The position numbers and the translations under genes are program-made. Positions 1 through 7,028 of a DNA stretch of 64,000 bases are shown here, in pieces (the first letter of the stretch is position 1; every line of letters starts with the position of its first letter). A model generated the notes under the pieces. The model was given only the letters and a program-made list of their open reading frames with translations, had not been told where the DNA came from and did no database searches. This DNA comes from Streptomyces sp. CC228A (GTDB lineage Bacteria; Actinomycetota; Actinomycetes; Streptomycetales; Streptomycetaceae), in contig NZ_JAJPUI010000011.1 of assembly GCF_021390935.1 (NCBI RefSeq), forward strand, positions 1 to 64,000, in the 5' to 3' direction.

Positions 1-390
1 CTGGAGCTCCGCAGCGAGCGCGGCCGGGTCGGTGAGCGCCCCGTCACCTGCGGGCGGGCGCAGCCAGTGCGGCCCCGGCGGGACCGTCACGGTCGGCGCG
101 GGGGCCGACAGCCACGTCCCGGCGCTCAGGCATTCCGTCCCGTCCACGGCCCATGTGCCGCGGGTGCCTGGCGGCACGAGGAAGTACAGGACCGCGCCGT
201 GGGGGTCGTGGATCACGGGGCCCGTGATGCGGGCCAGCTCGATGCCGGCGCCCAGCTCGCGCGGGACCTTCACGGCGTCCCACGAGGTGCCGACGGGGAG
301 GACGACGACGGCGGCCTGGGCGAGCCAGCGTGACGCGCGGTCAGGGTCGGGGTCGGCCTGGGCGAGCCAGGCGGTTGGTGAAACGGACAC
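1..390 (-). CDS. Conserved Streptomyces hypothetical protein, 3' end cut by the window edge
   Basis: The frame runs from a GTG at 390 to the window edge without a stop (at least 130 codons). The start is chosen because a purine-rich GAGAGGGG lies about 8 nt upstream. The visible protein has a tryptophan-containing N-terminal half, then LYFLVPPGTRGTW and a proline-rich stretch ending PPGPHWLRPP. I recognise this as a type of small protein often found beside XRE-type regulators in Streptomyces, but I know no function. It lies 104 bp downstream of the XRE/TPR gene on the same strand, so the two may be co-transcribed. A hairpin covers its ribosome binding site. Confidence 0.7.
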   Translation of the reverse strand, partial: MSVSPTAWLAQADPDPDRASRWLAQAAVVVLPVGTSWDAVKVPRELGAGIELARITGPVIHDPHGAVLYFLVPPGTRGTWAVDGTECLSAGTWLSAPAPTVTVPPGPHWLRPPAGDGALTDPAALAAELQ

Positions 391-427
391 GGCACGATCC
401 CCTCTCGGTGAGTGAGGGAATCGTGCC
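391..427 (-). promoter_or_regulatory. Inverted repeat enclosing the ribosome binding site of the left-edge gene
   Basis: Positions 391-404 pair with 414-427 (14-bp arms, one mismatch, 9-nt loop). In the leftward mRNA the arm next to the start codon contains the GAGGGG Shine-Dalgarno-like sequence, and the GTG at 390 follows directly. The structure could hide the RBS, or as DNA could be an operator for the neighbouring HTH protein. The pairing is seen; the function is inferred. Confidence 0.55.
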
Positions 428-494
428 GGACGGTAGTGGGGCCGTTCGCCCCAAAGTGGGGGGATGATTCTTCCGGGAACGGCTTGACAGGGTG

Positions 495-1727
495 TCAGAC
501 GCCAGCCCAGCGGGCGAACCCTGCGAGGGTGTCGTCCTGGCTGCGGTCCAGACGCACCAGCGCCGCCGCCGTCGATCGCACCGTCGGGTGGAAGCGAACG
601 TGGTTCGGGGACAGCTCGCGCGCCTTCACCAGGTTCCTGTGCGCGCCGACACGGTCCCCTTCCGCCAGCCGCGCAGCAGCGACATCGATGTGGTGGTGGC
701 TGGCTCGCTCCGCCACGATCCCGGCTGGCAGCTCCCACTCGTCCCGGTCCTGCTCGGCTCCCCACTCCCGCAGCCGGGCGAGGGCCTGCTCGGTGTCCCC
801 CATATCGATCATCGCGGCCACTTCGTGGATCCGAACGTTCGTCGGACCGAACGACATCTCGTAATGCGTCGTGTCCCGCCGCAGCCACTCCGCGTTGACC
901 CGTGCCTGCGCGAGCCGCTGCTGCGCTTGCTCCGGCCGGCCGTCGCGGGCCTCCAGCACGGCCAGCTTCAGCAGGACCGCGCCCTGCACCGCCATGTACG
1001 CCGGCGGCAGCGACCGCTCTGGAGCCATGCGCTCAATCTCGCCCTCCAGCGCCTCCAGCACTCGCCGTGCTGATCCGTAGGCGCCCATGCGCACCATGGC
1101 GCCGGCCTTCAGGTAGGCGCCCGTCGTCTTCAGCATGGGGTCCGCGGTATGGCCTGCGGCCCAGCGGAAGCGCTCGATCGCGGTGAGGCTGAGGTCGTGG
1201 TAGCCCAGCTTGTGGGCCAGGCTGTTCGTGGCACGGTAGCCGCGAGCGAGCCACCAGTACGCCTGCGCCTGCTCGCGCGAGTCACGGGCCTCAAGGGCGG
1301 TATGCGTCAGCTCGGATAGAAGCCCCGGCAGCAGCGGCCCCATGGCCACGTACTTGCCGTCCTGACGCATCTGGGAGATGTGATCCATCTCGGCGGCCAG
1401 GACGGCCAGTGGGCGGGGCTCCAACAGGAGATCGTCCGGGTTGTCGTAGGTGAGGAGTACGCGCCTCAGATCGGGGATGACTGCCTGGATCTGCTCGGCG
1501 GTTTCGGCTCCGTTCCAGTAGGGCTGCCCGGTCAGTCGGTCGGGGCCCACGTTGAGTGCGCGGGCGATCTGGGCGATCACGCCGGGAGCCGGGTTACGTT
1601 CTCCGCTCTCGTACTTCCCCAGCGCTCCCGGGCTCATGTGGATTTTCCCGGCGAGCTGCCGGACGGTCATCTGCCTGATCTTGCGGACTTCGCGGATGCG
1701 CTGTCCGATGTGCTCTGAATTGCTCAT
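495..1727 (-). CDS. XRE-family HTH regulator with TPR-like C-terminal region
   Basis: This 410-residue protein starts at ATG 1727 (MSNSEHIGQRIREVRKIRQM). Residues about 8-65 form a lambda-repressor-type helix-turn-helix: RQLAGKIHMSPGALGKYESG is the turn and recognition helix, followed by a helix naming the NPAPGVIAQIARALNV segment. The remaining ~340 residues are helical and TPR-like, with repeated A/L-rich helices, resembling Streptomyces regulators that sense a peptide or protein through a TPR domain. It sits at the accessory left end of the prophage, pointing the same way as its downstream partner. It is not the likely immunity repressor, which is at 36,180. It may be a lysogenic-conversion regulator acting on host genes. 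Confidence 0.85.
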   Translation of the reverse strand: MSNSEHIGQRIREVRKIRQMTVRQLAGKIHMSPGALGKYESGERNPAPGVIAQIARALNVGPDRLTGQPYWNGAETAEQIQAVIPDLRRVLLTYDNPDDLLLEPRPLAVLAAEMDHISQMRQDGKYVAMGPLLPGLLSELTHTALEARDSREQAQAYWWLARGYRATNSLAHKLGYHDLSLTAIERFRWAAGHTADPMLKTTGAYLKAGAMVRMGAYGSARRVLEALEGEIERMAPERSLPPAYMAVQGAVLLKLAVLEARDGRPEQAQQRLAQARVNAEWLRRDTTHYEMSFGPTNVRIHEVAAMIDMGDTEQALARLREWGAEQDRDEWELPAGIVAERASHHHIDVAAARLAEGDRVGAHRNLVKARELSPNHVRFHPTVRSTAAALVRLDRSQDDTLAGFARWAGV

Positions 1728-1826
1728 CGTGCCCCCATCGCGGTGCGGACTGCCAGAGTAGGACGCGGCAGAGATCGTCCGACAGGGGTGTTGACAGCAG
1801 GCTCCTGCCCCCGGGCATGACGAAAT

Positions 1827-1860
1827 CGCCCCCTGCCCTCCCAAAGGAGAGCAGGGGGCG
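1827..1860. terminator. Strong hairpin, probable bidirectional terminator
   Basis: Arms CGCCCCCTGC (1827-1836) and GCAGGGGGCG (1851-1860) are perfectly complementary, with further CTCC/GGAG pairing inside. It lies upstream of the XRE gene. It would stop read-through from the cassette region in either direction. A second hairpin with the same left flank (CATGACGAAA, then CGCCCCC) is at 2586-2624, so the two bracket the cassette. Confidence 0.65.
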
Positions 1861-1861
1861 A

Positions 1862-1950
1862 AGCGAATCCCCGCGAGAGCGGGGAGCAGTCGGGACTCAG
1901 CGCATCAGCCGAGGTCATCGACGGGTCATCCCCGCGCGTGCGGGGAGCAG
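1862..1950. CRISPR. Two-repeat, type I-E-like CRISPR mini-array
   Basis: Two 28-nt repeats lie at 1862-1889 and 1923-1950. Both contain CCCCGCG, a short variable centre, then CGGGGAGCAG. Start-to-start distance is exactly 61 nt, the repeat-plus-spacer period of type I-E systems, leaving a 33-nt spacer (1890-1922). The second copy matches the familiar actinobacterial I-E repeat core (ATCCCCGCGCGTGCGGGGAG), whose reverse-strand translation gives the well-known RTRGDDP artefact; the first is degenerate at its 5' end. No cas genes are in the window. With only two copies this could be a remnant, a virus-borne mini-array, or repeat mimicry. Confidence 0.6.
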
Positions 1951-2008
1951 CGCTCCGTTGCCGGGGCCAAATCGACGGTAGCACTGAAGGTGGCGGTGAT
2001 GTGACGCC

Positions 2009-2040
2009 TTGACACTTTGCCGCACGTGCGGCAAGGTTAT
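2009..2040 (+). promoter_or_regulatory. Promoter region with perfect 18-bp palindromic operator for the rightward cassette
   Basis: A consensus -35 TTGACA is at 2009-2014. A perfect palindrome TTGCCGCACGTGCGGCAA fills 2017-2034, and a -10-like GGTTAT follows at 2035-2040 (20-bp spacing, longer than ideal). A repressor bound at the palindrome would block polymerase. The natural candidate is the HTH protein encoded by the second gene of the cassette. Confidence 0.6.
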
Positions 2041-2075
2041 GGGTGTCAGGGACCACCGCCCACCAGGGAGACACC

Positions 2076-2369
2076 ATGACCACCGAGATCTACGCCCAGA
2101 CCCACGGCCGCACCATCGCCACCTACGACCTCCTCGACGACATCCAGGAGGCCCACAACCTCAGCCGCCAGGACGCCCACAACGCCATCCACGCCATGCT
2201 CGACGACCTCATCGCCGCCGACGGCGAGGGCATCATCCTCCACCGCCGCCCCGCCCGCCCCGAGCTCGACGCCTACAACCCCAGCGACCTCGACCGCGAC
2301 CACTGGCTCGTCATCTCCGACGAGACCGCCCAGGAGATCCGCGACGCCCTGGCCGCCACCTATGCCTGA
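2076..2369 (+). CDS. Small acidic protein, candidate anti-CRISPR-like accessory protein
   Basis: This 97-residue protein starts at ATG 2076 with AGGGAG just upstream. It has 13 Asp and 6 Glu against 7 Arg and no Lys, a net charge near -12. No known domain is recognised. It begins MTTEIYAQTHGRTIATYDLL and has a helical middle rich in paired aspartates. It is the first gene of a two-gene cassette read against all surrounding phage genes, with its own promoter and terminator, and its last 8 bases overlap the following HTH gene. Small acidic products in such cassettes are often DNA-mimic inhibitors or morons. The anti-CRISPR idea rests only on context: an HTH partner, a palindromic promoter and nearby CRISPR-like repeats. 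Confidence 0.8.
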   Translation: MTTEIYAQTHGRTIATYDLLDDIQEAHNLSRQDAHNAIHAMLDDLIAADGEGIILHRRPARPELDAYNPSDLDRDHWLVISDETAQEIRDALAATYA

Positions 2370-2580
2370 GCTGTGGACCATCGACCAGGTCAGCGAGTAC
2401 CTCGGCATCAAGCCGGCCAGCGCCCGGCGCCAGCTCGGCCGGTGGGGCATCGGCCCGGCCGAGTTCCGCCCGCACCCGGTCAGCCGTCGCGCACAGGCCC
2501 TGTACCCGGCCGACGACGTCCAGTCCGCCCACCGCGGCCGCCCCGGGCAGGGCGCACGATCCGGCCAGGCACCGACATGA
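2362..2580 (+). CDS. Small HTH DNA-binding protein, candidate autorepressor (Aca-like) or excisionase-like
   Basis: This 72-residue protein starts at ATG 2362 inside the end of the preceding gene. The N-terminus (LWTIDQVSEYLGIKPASARR) is a helix-turn-helix of the MerR/excisionase (HTH_17) type, with a second part around residues 25-50 and a basic, disordered tail. Tight overlap with the acidic-protein gene suggests translational coupling. It is the best candidate to bind the palindrome at 2017-2034 and repress the cassette, as Aca proteins do in anti-CRISPR operons. Excisionase proteins also use this fold, but the integrase is about 36 kb away. Confidence 0.78.
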   Translation: MPELWTIDQVSEYLGIKPASARRQLGRWGIGPAEFRPHPVSRRAQALYPADDVQSAHRGRPGQGARSGQAPT

Positions 2581-2585
2581 CGAAA

Positions 2586-2624
2586 CCGCCCCCACTCTCC
2601 CCATGAGGGGAGGGCAGGGGGCGG
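2586..2624. terminator. Hairpin terminator after the rightward cassette
   Basis: CCGCCCCC (2586-2593) pairs with GGGGGCGG (2617-2624), with CTCCCC/GGGGAG pairing inside. It begins 5 bp after the stop of the HTH gene. Its flanks are similar to the hairpin at 1827-1860. It would also stop leftward late transcription coming from the lysis genes. Confidence 0.65.
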
Positions 2625-2729
2625 AATCACACCGCTCGCGCGGGCAACAGGTCACGCAGGCCGGCCCCTCGTGTGCACCGCACGTCCTGTCGCGGCAGTC
2701 CGGGTCACCTCCGCTCGCGCGGAGAGGGC
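2623..2729. repeat. Pair of degenerate CRISPR-like repeats right of the cassette
   Basis: Segments at 2623-2650 (core CCGCTCGCGCGGGCAACAG) and 2702-2729 (core CCGCTCGCGCGGAGAGG) resemble the I-E-like repeats at 1862-1950. Their start-to-start distance is 79 nt, not 61, so they are not a working array. With the first pair, they place repeat-like units on both sides of the 2076-2580 cassette. Confidence 0.4.
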
Positions 2730-2750
2730 CGACCGAGGACCACTCCACGC

Positions 2751-3092
2751 CTAATCGGCCTCCTCGGGGCAGAGTCGGGCGGTGCGGATGTCCACGCGGT
2801 CCACGGCGTCCCGCAGGCTCGCCCCGGAGTTGGGGTTCAGCTCGTGCTCGACCGCGGTGAGGCGCTGCTCGATCCCGCCCAGCCGCTCCATCACCCCCGG
2901 CCGGGCCGGGACCCCGGGTCGCGGCGGCGTGCCGGACCAGTCGTCGATCACCTCGTTCAGGCGGCCGGCGAGACGGCGGGCGCCCGCGACCGACCGCCAC
3001 GCCATCGTCGCCGCCCCGCCCAGCACCGTCGCCGCACCACCCCACACCAGCAGGAAATCCACCGCGGGTATCCCGGTTGGGGACGGCGTCAC
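2751..3092 (-). CDS. Small membrane-anchored protein of the lysis region (DUF2746-like)
   Basis: The protein has 113 residues. Residues about 10-35 form one hydrophobic segment (IPAVDFLLVWGGAATVLGGA). A proline-rich linker and a short coiled coil follow (MERLGGIEQRLTAVEHEL), ending in NPNSGASLRDAVDRVD, a signature I associate with the DUF2746 family of actinophage proteins near lysis genes. It overlaps the end of the holin gene by 4 bp and is the last gene of the leftward lysis group. A role as second holin, holin partner or tail-region membrane protein is possible but undetermined. Confidence 0.7.
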   Translation of the reverse strand: MTPSPTGIPAVDFLLVWGGAATVLGGAATMAWRSVAGARRLAGRLNEVIDDWSGTPPRPGVPARPGVMERLGGIEQRLTAVEHELNPNSGASLRDAVDRVDIRTARLCPEEAD

Positions 3093-3445
3093 GAGCGGTC
3101 CCCGAGGTAGATGTTGCGGCGGATCGCCTCGCGCAGCTCCTCAGCGAACGTGTCCGCGTTGAGGTGCACGCGCATAGTCCCCGCGGGCGGCGGCGCCTCG
3201 TAGGACGGCGGCCGGGCCCAGCCCAGCAGCACCCCCGCCGCCAGCCGCAGCGGTTCCCACTCCAGCCGTTCGGCCAGCTGCTCGGCGAGGCGGAGCAGCA
3301 GGTAGTAGGCCGCGGTCACCGCGGCCATCACGCCGCCGGCCACCGCCACCGAGTCGACCTCGATACCGAGCGCCTCGGTCACGGTCACTACCCAGCCCAC
3401 CAGCAGCGGGACCAGGGTGCGAAGTGCGGATGCGAGCAGATTCAT
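3089..3445 (-). CDS. Putative holin
   Basis: This protein of about 118 residues follows the amidase gene directly. The start is placed at ATG 3445, 9 nt after GGAGGG; an in-frame ATG at 3454 is too close to that RBS. It has two hydrophobic segments, about residues 5-24 and 33-52, and a charged C-terminal tail ending in EELREAIRRNIYLGDRS. Size, two membrane spans and position next to an endolysin fit a holin that releases or activates the amidase. Holins are diverse, so the assignment rests mainly on context. Confidence 0.65.
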   Translation of the reverse strand: MNLLASALRTLVPLLVGWVVTVTEALGIEVDSVAVAGGVMAAVTAAYYLLLRLAEQLAERLEWEPLRLAAGVLLGWARPPSYEAPPPAGTMRVHLNADTFAEELREAIRRNIYLGDRS

Positions 3446-3450
3446 GATGG

Positions 3451-4395
3451 TCATCCCTCCGGCCAGTACAGGCCCTCGATCGTGCGATGCGACACAGACA
3501 CCCCGTCCACCTCGGCAAGCGCCTGGACCTTCAGGTACTGGCCGCGGGGCAGTCGGCCGGAAGCCGACACCTGCCCTGTCACCTCCCCCGCGCGCTGCGG
3601 CAGATCCACCGCCAGCCGCCGGTACCGGCGCCGCGTCGCGATGTCGACGTGGCTGAACATGAGCCGCGGCCGGGCGCCCGCCGGCACCCCGGACAGCTCC
3701 ACCGTGGCCGTGACCGCGTACACGCACGGCCCCCGCAGAATCACCGTGTCCTCCGCGGCCGGCAGCTCCAGCCACTCACCCCCAGGCAGTACGGGGCCGC
3801 CCGGCAGGGACTCCAGCAGCACAGCGGGTACGGGCATCAGGTCCTCCTCGACAGGGGCGGGATCCGGCGGCAGGCCCGCGACGGGTGTGGGGTCAGCCGG
3901 CCGCGGGGCCCCGGCCCGCACCCACGCGTACAGCGGCTCCCCGGGGCACGAGGTGGGGTGGCCGTCGCGGTGGCCGAGGACCTCGTCGCCCGCGGCGCCC
4001 TCGCGGCGCAGGTAGTCGATGGCGTCCCGCAGCCCGCGCAGCATCGCGTCGGGCGGCTTGGTGAGGCCGGAGGAGCCGAGCAGCGCGCACACCGCGTAGT
4101 GCGCGCGGTTGAGGTCCGCGCTGCCGTTGGCGCCGCTACGGCGGTGCGCGCCCCGCCCCTCGAACACCGCGCCGTGCTCGCACACCAGCAGGTTGTACGC
4201 CACGTCCACGTAGTTCTCGGCGGTGTTCGCCAGATGCGCGGACCGCACCTGCCGCACGTAGGCCGCGCACCCATCGTGCGTCCGGGAGGTGTAGGCCGTG
4301 CCGAGGTAGTGGACCTTCACCCCCCGCGTCGACGCGAGGTACGCCGCGGGACTGGTCGGGGGAAGCCCCAGATCTTGGCGGGAGACGAAGTCCAT
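3451..4395 (-). CDS. Endolysin: N-acetylmuramoyl-L-alanine amidase (Amidase_2/PGRP fold)
   Basis: This 314-residue endolysin starts at ATG 4395, preceded by AAGGAGG with a 5-nt gap. The N-terminal half (about residues 25-165) is a zinc amidase. Ligand motifs are VHYLG near the start, NLLVCEHGAVFEGRG in the middle, and GHRDGHPTSCPG carrying the last His and Cys ligands. The enzyme cuts the bond between MurNAc and L-alanine in peptidoglycan. After a proline-rich linker (PADPTPVAGLPPDP), a beta-rich domain of about 130 residues probably binds the cell wall. There is no signal peptide, so release depends on the adjacent holin. Confidence 0.9.
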   Translation of the reverse strand: MDFVSRQDLGLPPTSPAAYLASTRGVKVHYLGTAYTSRTHDGCAAYVRQVRSAHLANTAENYVDVAYNLLVCEHGAVFEGRGAHRRSGANGSADLNRAHYAVCALLGSSGLTKPPDAMLRGLRDAIDYLRREGAAGDEVLGHRDGHPTSCPGEPLYAWVRAGAPRPADPTPVAGLPPDPAPVEEDLMPVPAVLLESLPGGPVLPGGEWLELPAAEDTVILRGPCVYAVTATVELSGVPAGARPRLMFSHVDIATRRRYRRLAVDLPQRAGEVTGQVSASGRLPRGQYLKVQALAEVDGVSVSHRTIEGLYWPEG

Positions 4396-4419
4396 GAGGC
4401 CCTCCTTGGGCATCAGGAA

Positions 4420-4445
4420 GCCCCGGCGCCAGGCGGCGGCGGGGC
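4420..4445 (-). terminator. Hairpin between tail fibre/esterase and endolysin genes
   Basis: In leftward RNA, GCCCCG (4445-4440) pairs with CGGGGC (4425-4420), followed by TTCC. It separates tail and lysis transcripts and may tune lysis gene expression. Confidence 0.5.
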
Positions 4446-4462
4446 GGTCGGCAGGGTGACGA

Positions 4463-6091
4463 TCAGGCGGGCATGAGGACCTTGAGGGCCTCCACAATCC
4501 GGCGCGCCAGGTAGGCGTGGCCGTCGTCGGTCGGGTGGACCCCGTCCCCACCGACGTACGAGGATGCGTTCTCCGTGGTGATCCACTCGCCCTGGGAATC
4601 CAGCAGCACGCCCGTCGCGCTGTAGACCTCCCCGGTGATCGGCGAGATGAACGGCACCCCCGCGGCCAGCGCCGCCGCCTTCAGCGTCGCGTCCGTGCTC
4701 CGCAGCGTCCCCGGGTCCGGCGGGCTCCCGACCGGCGACCAGCAGCCGATCACGACCACCTCACCACCCGGCACCACCTCGCCGAGCAGCTGCCCGTACA
4801 GCGCCTCCGCCGCGGTACCGATCGCACCCTGGTCGCCGCCGGAGTCGTTGTAGCCGCCCCACACGATGAGCCGGTCGAAGCTGTACGGCGCGATGTCCCC
4901 GGCGACCCGGTTCGCGAACGTCGTGTAGCTGCCGGGGGTGATGTAGCCGGTGCCGCCCCGGGCCTGGTCCCACACGTCCGTGCAGCCCAGCAGCCGCCCA
5001 GCCCGGTAGACCCAGGTGCCGATGCCCGCGCCGGTGTTCTCCGACGAGCCGTCGCTGATGCTGTCCCCGAGGACCCCGAGCCGGCCGCCCTGCGAGGTCG
5101 GCCGCCACGCCGTCGCGCCCGGCTCCAGGTAGAGGCCACCGAACGGCATCGTCGTGAAGTCGAACCGGATGCGCCGCGGGGTGGCGCTTGCGAACGCGAC
5201 CTTCAGCACGTGGCGGGATCCCGCGGAGCTTGCCCCGGTGAGCTGTGCGAGATCGGTGACCTTCCGCCCATCGACGGTGAGCCGGTACTTCGTGGCGGAC
5301 GAGATGTACTTAAACATGATCTCGAACTCGGCCGCGTCGGTGGCGAACTCGACCGCCCAGTTCGACTGTCCGGACGAGTACGTGTTGGGGTACCTCGAAG
5401 TCGGCAGGTACAGCGTCGTGTCCGGGAACGCCGCCCCGAACTCGAAGTCGCCCGCGCCCAGGTAGAGGAACGGGCCCGTGTCCGGCGGCAACAGCGCCTG
5501 CGCCGACGCGATCGTCGAGGTCGACTGCTGCGTCACCGTGATGGTCGGCGCCTCCGCCGACACCGCGTCCGCCAGCAGCGGATCCGGCAGGTCCCGGCGC
5601 CGCCACCCCGCCCCCCACCGCACCCCCGCCGCCTGGAGCGAGTCCGCCAACAGCAGCATCCCGTCCGACGCCACACCCACCCGGGCCGCCGTCGCCGCCG
5701 CCGTACCGACCAAGATGTCGCCCTTCGCGGCGATCGTGGTCTTGTCGAGCAGACTGCCCTGGAGGGCGGTGATGCCGGACTCCACGTCCGTCAGGTCCTC
5801 GCCGATGTCCGTGGCGACGCTGCGGCGCCGCGGCCCGGCACCCCCGTTGGCGTCCAGGTACAGCGACCGCACCCCGTCCGGGCCCATGAACTCGGGCACC
5901 GCGCCCTCGGTATCGGCGGTGAGGGTCACGATCGGTGTGACCCCGTCGACCTCGGTGAGGTCGGTGTACTGCGTCCCGCCGGACGACGCGTTCCAGCAGG
6001 TCACTACGGTGCCGGGTTCGAGTGTCGCCACGTCGTCGGTACCGCGGGAGATCACGTAGTCGGCGATGCCGCCGAACCGATGCCTAGCCAC
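4463..6091 (-). CDS. Tail tip/fibre protein with SGNH (GDSL-type) esterase domain
   Basis: The protein has 542 residues. The N-terminal ~190 residues resemble a phage fibre attachment region with a short collagen-free, beta-rich and coiled segment. From about residue 330 it carries an SGNH hydrolase: VLGDSISDGSS (block I serine), WDQARGGTGY (block II glycine), IVWGGYND (block III asparagine) and DGVHPTDDGH (block V Asp/His). All catalytic blocks are present. Such tail esterases deacylate a surface polysaccharide or cell-wall polymer during adsorption. It sits between the minor tail gene and the endolysin, the usual place for receptor-binding proteins. Confidence 0.88.
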   Translation of the reverse strand: MARHRFGGIADYVISRGTDDVATLEPGTVVTCWNASSGGTQYTDLTEVDGVTPIVTLTADTEGAVPEFMGPDGVRSLYLDANGGAGPRRRSVATDIGEDLTDVESGITALQGSLLDKTTIAAKGDILVGTAAATAARVGVASDGMLLLADSLQAAGVRWGAGWRRRDLPDPLLADAVSAEAPTITVTQQSTSTIASAQALLPPDTGPFLYLGAGDFEFGAAFPDTTLYLPTSRYPNTYSSGQSNWAVEFATDAAEFEIMFKYISSATKYRLTVDGRKVTDLAQLTGASSAGSRHVLKVAFASATPRRIRFDFTTMPFGGLYLEPGATAWRPTSQGGRLGVLGDSISDGSSENTGAGIGTWVYRAGRLLGCTDVWDQARGGTGYITPGSYTTFANRVAGDIAPYSFDRLIVWGGYNDSGGDQGAIGTAAEALYGQLLGEVVPGGEVVVIGCWSPVGSPPDPGTLRSTDATLKAAALAAGVPFISPITGEVYSATGVLLDSQGEWITTENASSYVGGDGVHPTDDGHAYLARRIVEALKVLMPA

Positions 6092-6104
6092 AGATCGTCA
6101 CCTC

Positions 6105-7025
6105 TCAGTACCGCAGGTAGGTCATGGTCAGGCTCAACGTGATGTCCGGACTGACATCCGCGGACAGGCAGTTCACCCACATGCCGCCGTCGGTCAGCAC
6201 CTCCACCCGGCCCGAGGCGCCGTTGGAGAACTGGCACGCGTAGTAGTGGTTGCGGGCGATCGGCCGGAGCGTCGCGGGCACCTGAGCCAGCAGCGACGCC
6301 GCATCGTCCCGCCGCAGGTAGGCGAGTTTGCGGATCTTCGAGATGCGCAGCGTCACCGTGTTGCCGATCCTCCGGCCGACCGCACTGCCCTGGTCCTGCC
6401 ACGACGAGTAGCCGGCACCCAGCGCCACCTCGCCCGTGTCCTCGTAGGTCAGCACCCACGACGCGCCCGTCCACCCGTACCAGCGGCCCGTGTCCGTCTC
6501 GTAGATCTGGTCGCCGCGCCGCGGGTTCGGCGGCCGAGTCGACGACGTGCACGGCCGCGACCGGCCGCCGACGTACTGCTCACCCCGCGACACCGTCACC
6601 GACGCCGCAGCATCCGGCACCGTGACCTGCGCGAGGGGGATCTCGTACTCGCCCGACGAGCCCGTGTCCTGCGTCAGCGCCGGAGCCCCGGACCCAGGCG
6701 TGCCCTGCACGACGACTGCGCGCACGTCCCACGTCGCCCGGTCCAGCTGCAGCACCACCCGGTCCACCCGCGTCGACCCGCTGGAGTTGGAGGCGATGGC
6801 GAGGGTGTCATCGACCGCCCCCGAGTACCAGGCGTGGCCGCGCACCGACGCGTACACCCCCGAGCGCACCACCACCTGCAGGCCGACCCCGGCCGACACG
6901 ACCGCAGTATCCGCCGGCGAGCCGTCCACCCCATCGTCCGAGAAGCGGGCGGCGATCCGCTCGTACTCGGCGTCGGTGACGTTCCTGCTGCTGTGATTCG
7001 GGGACGGCCAGGAGTCCTGAGCCAT
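6105..7025 (-). CDS. Minor tail protein
   Basis: This 306-residue, beta-rich protein starts at ATG 7025, 3 bp after the Gp37-like gene. The N-terminus (SWPSPNHSSRNVTDAEYERI) followed by repeated Gly/Val/Thr segments is typical of siphovirus baseplate or lower-fibre proteins of actinophages. The middle contains a short segment mentioning GDQIYETDTGRWYGWTG, a motif common where fibre subunits trimerise. No enzymatic motif is seen. Confidence 0.7.
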   Translation of the reverse strand: MAQDSWPSPNHSSRNVTDAEYERIAARFSDDGVDGSPADTAVVSAGVGLQVVVRSGVYASVRGHAWYSGAVDDTLAIASNSSGSTRVDRVVLQLDRATWDVRAVVVQGTPGSGAPALTQDTGSSGEYEIPLAQVTVPDAAASVTVSRGEQYVGGRSRPCTSSTRPPNPRRGDQIYETDTGRWYGWTGASWVLTYEDTGEVALGAGYSSWQDQGSAVGRRIGNTVTLRISKIRKLAYLRRDDAASLLAQVPATLRPIARNHYYACQFSNGASGRVEVLTDGGMWVNCLSADVSPDITLSLTMTYLRY

Positions 7026-7028
7026 GAT

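Noticed and set aside
1785..1800. TTGACA-like -35 on the plus strand near 1790
   Set aside because: No suitable -10 hexamer follows at 16-18 bp and no plus-strand gene starts nearby.
1724..2083. Minus-strand ORF containing RTRGDDP
   Set aside because: It is the translation of CRISPR-like repeats and hairpins, not a protein gene.
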